Part shown: positions 16,426 through 22,831 of the stretch, one piece after another
Numbering within the stretch: position 1 is the stretch's first letter
Layout of the letters: every line of letters starts with the position of its first letter
From: Streptococcus sp.
GTDB lineage: Bacteria > Bacillota > Bacilli > Lactobacillales > Aerococcaceae
Reading direction: 5' to 3'
NCBI GenBank assembly: GCA_015264885.1
Contig: JABZYY010000007.1
Location: 1 to 28,148, forward strand
Length of the DNA: 28,148 nucleotides
Made by a program: the position numbers and the translations under genes
Notes under the pieces: generated by a model
Seen by the model: the letters and a program-made list of their open reading frames with translations, nothing else
Told to the model about the DNA's origin: nothing
The model's database searches: none

Positions 16426-18270
16426 TTAAATTTCATATGCTGCAAAGCCAAATGCAGGAACAAGAAGTCCGTTTGGATGGTTTCTTATTTGGTGACTTGC
16501 AAAAATTTGTTTTCCATGAAGACCTTCAATGTATTCCGTATGTTCATTCATATTCACGGCACATAGGAGAGAGCCACGTTGGTACACAAGGCATCCATTG
16601 TTCTCGTAAATGACATTGAAATCTCCCTTGAAGTCTTCTTTGTTTTCTGTTCTAAAAGCTGTTAATGCCTTATAATGCTCAAAGATTTCTTCGTTGATTT
16701 TTTTCTTGCTGAATGTCTTACGGTTATAAGGATCACGGAATCCTTGCATTCCAATTTCGTCCCCGTAATAAATCGAAGGCACACCTGGTAGAGTAAATTG
16801 AATGAAACTTGCGATTTTTAGTTTTTGAATTGCATCTTCAAGTTCGGCGCCAGTTAATTCGAGTGTTGGGCGCTCATGAAGTGGAACAGCTTCCGTATCA
16901 CCGAACCCAATTTTTGTAATAATACGTTCCGTATCGTGACTATCTAGTAAGTTCATGAGAACGTCTAGAGCAGGTTTTGGATAATGATCAATCAATTCTT
17001 CAATGGCATAGCGTAAAGCGTGTGAGTTCTTTGTTTGAACAAAATTAATAATCGCATCTTTCCAAGGATAGTTCATCACGCTGTCCAGTTGTTTTCCTAA
17101 GAAATAACGGCGGCGATGGTCATATGCAAATTTCGTAGTCGCATCTTCCCAAACTTCACCAATAATGAGGGCATTTGGGTCTGTTTGTTTAACAGTTACT
17201 CGTAATGCGTCTAAGAACTCGTCAGGAAATTCATCCGCAACGTCTAAACGCCAGCCACCAATCCCAAGATGTTGCCAGAAGGGTAAGACACCGGTTTTTG
17301 GATCATTGATAAATTTCATATACGAAGGTTCCAATTTATTCACCGTTGGAAGGTTTGTAAAGCCCCACCAAGAGTGATACGTATCTGGAAACTCCATAAA
17401 GCTAAACCAAGGATAGTATGGAGACTCAGTTGAGTTATAGGCACCAACGCTATCATAATGACCTTGCTTGTTGAAATAAATACTGTCATCACCAGTATGG
17501 CTAAATACGCCATCTAGAATAATTTCAATTCCATTTTTTCTGAATTTTGCACAAAGTTTTTTAAAGTCTTCATTTGTTCCTAAATATGGATCCACATTGA
17601 AATAATCCGCAGTGGAGTAGCGGTGGTTATCTGGGCTCTCCATAATTGGATTTAAGTAAATACAATTTACATTTAAGGCTTTGAAGTGTTCAAGTTCTTC
17701 TTCGATGCCTTTTAAATTCCCAAGATAGAAATCCTGCGCTTTGTAATTTTCATGTGTGATACTCGATTGAGGCAATTCGTCCCAGTCATCATGACGGAAA
17801 CGAATCTCTTCATTGGCTGCTTTTTTTGCTTTATATTTATCACTTTTCTTGAAACGGTCAGGGAAGATTTGATACATAATCCCGCCTTTAAACCATTCTG
17901 GAGTCGTGAATTGTTCTTCGTAAACCGTTAATTGCCAGCTGTTAATCTCATGATAGTTAAGAACAGGAACTGCATGGAATTCATGGTTGCTAAGGAAGTA
18001 AGTACCGATTTCAGAACGAACTTCAAAGTAGTAGAAATATAGTCCTGAATGCAATGGTGAAATTTCAAATGAGTATAAAGTCGCATCTGCTTCAATCGTA
18101 GAACGACTTGGATGATAGATGCTTGTTGTTTGTGTTAAATCTTCTTTAAGTACTAATTGGATAGAAGAGAGGCGAGTCTCTTTCGTAACTTTAACTTGTA
18201 TAAAAATAGTTTGGTTATCCGTCACTGCTCCTGAAGGATACTTATTTTTTAGTGAGTGATAGAAAATCAT
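16426..18270 (-). CDS. Intracellular GH13 alpha-amylase/neopullulanase-like enzyme
   Basis: Glycoside hydrolase family 13 (subfamily 20 like: neopullulanase, cyclomaltodextrinase, maltogenic amylase). It hydrolyses alpha-glucan or maltodextrin in the cytoplasm; no signal peptide is present. With the start at ATG 18270 (614 residues) an N-terminal CBM34-like beta domain covers about 1-125. The TIM barrel then carries QIFPDRF, DGVFSHTG, GGWRLDVADE with nucleophile Asp343, IIGEVW with acid/base Glu372 and LLDSHDTER with Asp446. A further ATG at 18303 would give 625 residues but has no ribosome site and lies at or before the predicted RNA start, whereas AAAGGGG precedes 18270. Convergent with glgP and divergent from glgB, it likely trims glycogen branches or maltodextrins. 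The exact substrate is not decidable from sequence. Confidence 0.88.
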   Translation of the reverse strand: MIFYHSLKNKYPSGAVTDNQTIFIQVKVTKETRLSSIQLVLKEDLTQTTSIYHPSRSTIEADATLYSFEISPLHSGLYFYYFEVRSEIGTYFLSNHEFHAVPVLNYHEINSWQLTVYEEQFTTPEWFKGGIMYQIFPDRFKKSDKYKAKKAANEEIRFRHDDWDELPQSSITHENYKAQDFYLGNLKGIEEELEHFKALNVNCIYLNPIMESPDNHRYSTADYFNVDPYLGTNEDFKKLCAKFRKNGIEIILDGVFSHTGDDSIYFNKQGHYDSVGAYNSTESPYYPWFSFMEFPDTYHSWWGFTNLPTVNKLEPSYMKFINDPKTGVLPFWQHLGIGGWRLDVADEFPDEFLDALRVTVKQTDPNALIIGEVWEDATTKFAYDHRRRYFLGKQLDSVMNYPWKDAIINFVQTKNSHALRYAIEELIDHYPKPALDVLMNLLDSHDTERIITKIGFGDTEAVPLHERPTLELTGAELEDAIQKLKIASFIQFTLPGVPSIYYGDEIGMQGFRDPYNRKTFSKKKINEEIFEHYKALTAFRTENKEDFKGDFNVIYENNGCLVYQRGSLLCAVNMNEHTEYIEGLHGKQIFASHQIRNHPNGLLVPAFGFAAYEI

Positions 18271-18306
18271 AATAGGCCCCTTTTTTTGTAAATCTAAGTT
18301 CATTGT

Positions 18307-18334
18307 AATATAAAGTGGTGAAAAGTGATACCAA
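18307..18334 (-). promoter_or_regulatory. Candidate promoter of the amylase gene
   Basis: On the minus strand TTGGTA (18334-18329), a 16-base spacer and TATATT (18312-18307). RNA would start near 18300, which is inside the longer frame and agrees with the internal start at 18270. The dyad TTTCATGAAA lies 6 bp upstream of the -35. Confidence 0.45.
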
Positions 18335-18340
18335 AACGGG

Positions 18341-18393
18341 TTTCATGAAAAGTACAGAGAATTAAACAAAAATTTTTAAGAAAATTCATGAAA
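18341..18393. repeat. Two TTCATGAA dyads between the divergent amylase and glgB promoters
   Basis: TTTCATGAAA (18341-18350, a perfect 10-bp palindrome) and ATTCATGAAA (18384-18393, palindromic over 8 bp) have centres 43 bp apart, close to four helical turns. Each lies 4-6 bp upstream of the -35 position of the nearer promoter, a symmetric layout that fits a shared activator or looping repressor. Confidence 0.45.
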
Positions 18394-18417
18394 ACCACTG
18401 TGAAAATTTAAGAAATA

Positions 18418-18426
18418 TGTTATAAT
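18418..18426 (+). promoter_or_regulatory. Extended -10 promoter of glgB-glgC-glgD
   Basis: TGT-TATAAT gives a perfect -10 with TGn extension; the -35 (CTGTGA at 18398-18403) is weak. RNA would start near 18433, giving a leader of about 100 bases. Confidence 0.65.
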
Positions 18427-18479
18427 TTAAACAAGAGAAATGTTTCAAAATCAACCTTCTCTAATTTTTTATCCCAAAT

Positions 18480-18494
18480 ATGAAAACGCTTATT
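18480..18494 (+). promoter_or_regulatory. Cre-like CcpA operator in the glgB leader
   Basis: ATGAAAACGCTTATT fits the catabolite-responsive-element consensus WTGNAANCGNWNNCW with one mismatch (T for C near the end). At about +48 to +62 from the predicted RNA start it would act by roadblock repression when preferred sugars are present. Confidence 0.5.
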
Positions 18495-18533
18495 TTATTT
18501 TTGTGAGCGAATGCGTAAAGGAGTGATGGCTTA

Positions 18534-20387
18534 GTGCAACAACTAGCAGAATATTTATTTCATGAAGGAAGGAATTTTCATAGTTATGATTTCCTTGGTA
18601 GCTTCTTAGGTGATAACGAATGTACATTCCGCGTATGGGCTCCAAATGCAAAAGAAGTCTATGTAACGGGGGATTTCTGTGAATGGAGACCAACCGATTA
18701 TAAGATGGAGCGTATTAACCAAAATGGGATTTATGAAATCACAATTCCAAATGTAAAAGAGTACGATGCTTATAAATATGTGATTGTTCCGCATCATGGA
18801 GATTGGTTATGGAAAGCAGATCCATATGCACGCCATGCGGAAACAAGACCGAAAACAGCATCTAAAGTATACGATTTTCCTGAATTCCAATGGTCAGATG
18901 AAAAGTGGATGAAACAAAGAACCGTCCCTTTTCAACTACCGTTAAACATATATGAAGTTGAGCTAGGCTCGTTTAAGAAGAAAGAAAATGGTGATCCGTA
19001 TTCTTATCGTGAGTTAGTGGATGTACTCATTCCATATGTGAAAGAGATGAACTACACGCATATTGAATTGTTGCCAATTACCGAATATCCGTATGATAAG
19101 TCATGGGGATATCAAGTGACAGGATTCTTTGCAGCGACTTCAAGATTTGGAACTCCAGAAGACTTTATGTATTTTGTGGATGAATGTCACAGGGCAGGTA
19201 TCGGAATTATCTTAGACTGGGTACCAGGGCATTTTACAAAAGACGCTTTTGGGTTATATGAATTTGATGGCACACCTTGCTATGAATACGGTGACTCTCG
19301 TATCCAAGAACATAAAGGATGGGGCACGAGAGCGTTTGATTACGGCAAGACAGAAGTGGTTTCATTCTTGTATTCAAGTGCAGTATTCTGGCTTGAAAAA
19401 TTCCACATCGATGGACTTCGCGTGGATGCTGTAAGTTCAATGTTGTTCTATAACTATTGCAGAAGTGAAGAAGAATCAGCTCGTAATATTTACGGAGGAT
19501 TTGAAAACTTAGAAGCGATTCGATTTATTCAATCTCTGAATGATTATGTACGTAATGAATATCCAGGTGTCATGATGATTGCTGAAGAGTCTACTGCTTT
19601 CGCTGGGGTTACCAAACCAGTAGAAGAAGGAGGGCTCGGATTCCATTTCAAATGGAATATGGGTTGGATGAATGACTCTCTAGATTACTTAGAGAAAGAT
19701 CCTCTATTTAGAGGTGGCATCCATAATCAATTTACGTTCTCGATGATGTACGCCTTCTCTGAAAACTATATTTTACCGATTTCTCATGATGAAGTCGTTC
19801 ACGGGAAGAAATCGTTACTAGATAAAGCGTCTGTTTCTTATGAAGATAAGTTTTCTAATTATCGAGCTTTCATGGGCTATATGATGGCTCACCCTGGTAA
19901 GAAATTAAACTTCATGGGAAATGAAATTCCACAAATGATTGAGTGGAATGAAGAGCGTGAATTAGATTGGTTCTTACTCAAATATCCTATTCATGATGCG
20001 ACTCATCGCTATGTGAAAGATTTAAACGCCTTCTACAAGAAGCATTCAGAACTGTGGCAACTTGACGGAGGCTGGACAGGATTTAGATGGCATGAGGTGG
20101 AAGATGTTTGGAATAACTGCTTCGTCTTCTCAAGAATGAATTCTAAAGGAGACTCAGTCATTGTAATCTCAAACTTCTCAGGAAACTATATTAAGAACTA
20201 CGAAATTGGCGTTTCGAAATGGGGAAGCTATAAAGTTGCTCTCAACTCTGACGCTAAAAAGTATAACGGATCTGGAGTGGTGAATCGTGGACTTCATACA
20301 GTTACGAAACCACATAAAGGATTTGATTATACACTCGCGGTGAATGTTCCACCGTTTTCTACACTGTATATTATAAACAATCAATAA
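18534..20387 (+). CDS. glgB: 1,4-alpha-glucan branching enzyme
   Basis: GH13 branching enzyme that cuts alpha-1,4 chains and reattaches them by alpha-1,6 bonds, completing glycogen. The protein is 617 residues and starts at GTG 18534, 10 bases after AAAGGAG (18517-18523). It lacks the extra N1 module of the E. coli enzyme and begins with a CBM48 domain (about 20-110, CTFRVWAPNAKEVYVTGDF). The barrel has DWVPGHF, GLRVDAVSS with nucleophile Asp298, MIAEEST with acid/base Glu351, and PISHDEVVHGK with Asp419; the 53- and 68-residue spacings match E. coli GlgB. The GTG shares its G with a preceding TAG of a tiny ATG-GCT-TAG frame. It is the first gene of glgB-glgC-glgD. Confidence 0.95.
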   Translation: MQQLAEYLFHEGRNFHSYDFLGSFLGDNECTFRVWAPNAKEVYVTGDFCEWRPTDYKMERINQNGIYEITIPNVKEYDAYKYVIVPHHGDWLWKADPYARHAETRPKTASKVYDFPEFQWSDEKWMKQRTVPFQLPLNIYEVELGSFKKKENGDPYSYRELVDVLIPYVKEMNYTHIELLPITEYPYDKSWGYQVTGFFAATSRFGTPEDFMYFVDECHRAGIGIILDWVPGHFTKDAFGLYEFDGTPCYEYGDSRIQEHKGWGTRAFDYGKTEVVSFLYSSAVFWLEKFHIDGLRVDAVSSMLFYNYCRSEEESARNIYGGFENLEAIRFIQSLNDYVRNEYPGVMMIAEESTAFAGVTKPVEEGGLGFHFKWNMGWMNDSLDYLEKDPLFRGGIHNQFTFSMMYAFSENYILPISHDEVVHGKKSLLDKASVSYEDKFSNYRAFMGYMMAHPGKKLNFMGNEIPQMIEWNEERELDWFLLKYPIHDATHRYVKDLNAFYKKHSELWQLDGGWTGFRWHEVEDVWNNCFVFSRMNSKGDSVIVISNFSGNYIKNYEIGVSKWGSYKVALNSDAKKYNGSGVVNRGLHTVTKPHKGFDYTLAVNVPPFSTLYIINNQ

Positions 20388-20402
20388 TCGGGGGTTGAAC
20401 GT

Positions 20403-21575
20403 ATGGCAAGAAAGCAAGAAATCGTAGCAATGCTACTCGCAGGCGGACAAGGAACTCGCTTGCAAGTACTAACAAAGGATATGGCGAAACCAGCTGTTCC
20501 TTTTGGTGGGAAGTATCGTATCATCGATTTTCCTCTCTCAAACTGCGCAAATTCAGGGATTTCTACTGTTGGGGTTTTAACTCAGTTTATGCCTCTTGAG
20601 TTGAACTCATACATGGGAAATGGGAACCCTTGGGACTTAGACCGTGTGGACGGAGGATTAACAATTCTTCCACCGTATACTGCGGGTAAAACTGGGGAAT
20701 GGTATAAAGGGACTGCCAATGCGATTTATCAAAATATTAAATATATTGAGCAGTATGATCCAGAGTACGTATTAATCTTATCTGGGGACCACATTTATAA
20801 AATGAACTACAACAAGATGCTTGAATTCCACAAAGAGAAAAAAGCAGACTTGACGGTTGCGCATATTAATGTTCCTTTAGAAGAAGCAAGTCGTTTCGGT
20901 ATTTTAAATACGGATGACGATTTACGTATTGTTGAATTCTTAGAAAAACCTGAACATCCGGTTTCAACAAAAGCATCGATGGGAATTTACATTTTTAACT
21001 GGAAAGTATTAAGAGAATACTTAATTCGCGATGAAGAAAATCCTGAAAGTGAAAAAGACTTTGGTAAGAATATTATTCCGATGTTGCTTGAAGAAGACCG
21101 CCGTATTTATGCCTTCCCATTTGCAGGATATTGGAAAGACGTAGGTACTATTGAAAGTCTATGGGAAGCCAATATGGACTTAATTAAACGCAGAGAAGAG
21201 TTTAATATTTCGGACAAAACATGGAAGATTTACTACCGCCACGAAGGTAGACTTCCTCAGTATATCGGAGAAAGCGCCGAAGTGACTGATTCAATGATTT
21301 CAGATGGGACAATTGTACTAGGAAAAGTCCATGAATCAATTGTATCGTCTGGAGTATCGATTGCTCAAAATTCTAAAGTCCTTGGAAGTATCATCATGCA
21401 GAATGCGGTCATTGAAGAGGGCGCAACAGTTGTGAACTCAATTATTGCAGAAGGCACGGTTGTAAAAAGCGGTGTGACTGTAGGCCATGAAGAAATTGAA
21501 CTTGGTAAAGATATGATTACCGTTATCGGCAATTTCGAAGTGGTAGAAGAAGATACGAAAGTTGGAGGAAATTAA
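20403..21575 (+). CDS. glgC: Glucose-1-phosphate adenylyltransferase, catalytic subunit
   Basis: Makes ADP-glucose from glucose-1-phosphate and ATP, the committed step of bacterial glycogen synthesis. The 390-residue protein has the nucleotide-binding loop LAGGQGTRL (residues 12-20), [30 protein letters not shown], the catalytic-Asp motif LSGDHIYKM (Asp129), EKPEHP, and [19 protein letters not shown]. From about residue 290 a left-handed beta-helix (hexapeptide repeats) supports oligomerisation and allostery. It lies 15 bases after glgB, with only a weak GGGGGTTGA ribosome site. The next gene encodes its non-catalytic paralogue GlgD, so the active form is likely the GlgC-GlgD hetero-oligomer known from Bacilli. 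Confidence 0.96.
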   Translation: MARKQEIVAMLLAGGQGTRLQVLTKDMAKPAVPFGGKYRIIDFPLSNCANSGISTVGVLTQFMPLELNSYMGNGNPWDLDRVDGGLTILPPYTAGKTGEWYKGTANAIYQNIKYIEQYDPEYVLILSGDHIYKMNYNKMLEFHKEKKADLTVAHINVPLEEASRFGILNTDDDLRIVEFLEKPEHPVSTKASMGIYIFNWKVLREYLIRDEENPESEKDFGKNIIPMLLEEDRRIYAFPFAGYWKDVGTIESLWEANMDLIKRREEFNISDKTWKIYYRHEGRLPQYIGESAEVTDSMISDGTIVLGKVHESIVSSGVSIAQNSKVLGSIIMQNAVIEEGATVVNSIIAEGTVVKSGVTVGHEEIELGKDMITVIGNFEVVEEDTKVGGN

Positions 21576-21576
21576 T

Positions 21577-22689
21577 ATGATCAAAGCGTTTTGTGTATTG
21601 TTTGCAGATAATTATAGAAATGACGACCTTCAAGGGTTAGTCAGAAATCGTACGGCAGCCGCTTTACCAGTAATTTCTCGTTATCGTATGGTGGACTTTA
21701 TGCTATCTTCTCTTGTACATGCAGATATCGATAATATTGCATTATTAACGAATCATAATTACAAGTCTTTACTGGATCATGTCGCTTCAGGGAAAGATTG
21801 GGATTTAAACCGTAAACACCGTGGTTTGAAGATTATTACTCCGATGTCAAACTACTTATCAACACGTATCCCGCAAAATAAAATTGAAGCGTTAGCCAAT
21901 ACAATGGTGTATACGCAAGATTTAGATGAAGAGTTTGTAATTTTAGCTGATACAAACATTATCGGGAAAATTGATTTCAAAGAAATGTTCCAATATCACT
22001 TAGATACTGGTTCTGATATCACTGTTGCGTATACGTACCGCAAACCAACAGTAGGGGAATCACAAATTATCTTTGATGAAAATCATAAAGTGTATGAGTC
22101 GCTTTATCACTTCGACGGATCTGATCATGAATGTGCAACACAAGTGAAAATCTACATTTTAACAAAAGAATTATTCAATGGCATTGTTAAAAAAGGGTTA
22201 ACACTTGGTTGGGAAGATATCTTACGTGACTATATCGCTAAGAACCTTGAAACATTACGTGTATTTGCATACCAAATTAAAGGATACTTGAAGGTCGTTA
22301 ATACGATTAAAGATTACTATGACTTAAATATGGATATGCTTGATTTTGAAAATCTTCATGATGTATTCCTTTCTGGTACTCAAGTGATTACGCGTGTTAA
22401 AGATACGGTCCCTACAGGCTATGGTAAGAAAGCTGTAGTGAAGAATTCGATTCTCGGAGACGGTTCGAAGATTCGTGGTACGGTTGAAAATAGTATTATC
22501 TTCCGTGATGTTGTCGTAGAAGAAGGTGCGGTTGTTCGTAACAGTATTATTCTTTCAAATACCGTGATTAAATCAGGTGCTCATATAGAGTATGTGATTG
22601 CTGATAAAGATGTTACGGTAAAACAACATACTGTTTTAACAGGTACGGAAGAAGTACAAGTCGTGATTGATAAAGGTAAAACCGTTTAA
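21577..22689 (+). CDS. glgD: GlgD, regulatory subunit of ADP-glucose pyrophosphorylase
   Basis: Paralogue of GlgC that modulates the enzyme in Gram-positive bacteria and is not itself an efficient catalyst. The 370-residue start at ATG 21577 directly follows the glgC stop, with GGAGGAA (21564-21570) inside the end of glgC; an in-frame upstream start at 21562 has no ribosome site. The GGxGTR loop of GlgC is replaced by ADNYRNDDLQGLVRNRTAA, and SGDHIY becomes LADTNII, both consistent with lost or weak nucleotidyl transfer. The beta-helix is preserved (NSILGDGSKIRGTVENSII, NSIILSNTVIKSGAHI). It is co-transcribed with glgC and ends at a terminator. Confidence 0.93.
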   Translation: MIKAFCVLFADNYRNDDLQGLVRNRTAAALPVISRYRMVDFMLSSLVHADIDNIALLTNHNYKSLLDHVASGKDWDLNRKHRGLKIITPMSNYLSTRIPQNKIEALANTMVYTQDLDEEFVILADTNIIGKIDFKEMFQYHLDTGSDITVAYTYRKPTVGESQIIFDENHKVYESLYHFDGSDHECATQVKIYILTKELFNGIVKKGLTLGWEDILRDYIAKNLETLRVFAYQIKGYLKVVNTIKDYYDLNMDMLDFENLHDVFLSGTQVITRVKDTVPTGYGKKAVVKNSILGDGSKIRGTVENSIIFRDVVVEEGAVVRNSIILSNTVIKSGAHIEYVIADKDVTVKQHTVLTGTEEVQVVIDKGKTV

Positions 22690-22713
22690 TCAACTTTAAA
22701 AATGATAAAAAAC

Positions 22714-22743
22714 AGCTTGGGCATTGCTCAAGCTTCTTTTTTT
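22714..22743 (+). terminator. Intrinsic terminator of the glgBCD unit
   Basis: AGCTTGGGC pairs with GCTCAAGCT (one G-U) around an ATT loop, with A6 before and TCTTTTTTT after. Confidence 0.85.
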
Positions 22744-22764
22744 GCCTTAAAACTTTTCTACTGT

Positions 22765-22793
22765 TTGCAACAAGAGGAATAAGTTAGTAAACT
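22765..22793 (+). promoter_or_regulatory. Candidate promoter of dinG
   Basis: TTGCAA (22765-22770), a 17-base spacer and TAAACT (22788-22793). Each hexamer matches consensus at 4 of 6 positions, so this is modest. It lies between the glgD terminator and the dinG start. Confidence 0.35.
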
Positions 22794-22831
22794 AATTAAG
22801 TAGGAATTCTTTAGAAAGGAGCGTTCGGATA

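Noticed and set aside
16267..16613. Small plus-strand frames running over the glgP end and the amylase 3' end
   Set aside because: They cross a strong terminator and are antisense to the amylase gene.
18271..18303. Longer amylase N-terminus starting at 18303
   Set aside because: No Shine-Dalgarno before it, and the predicted RNA start is at or after it; AAAGGGG precedes the ATG at 18270.
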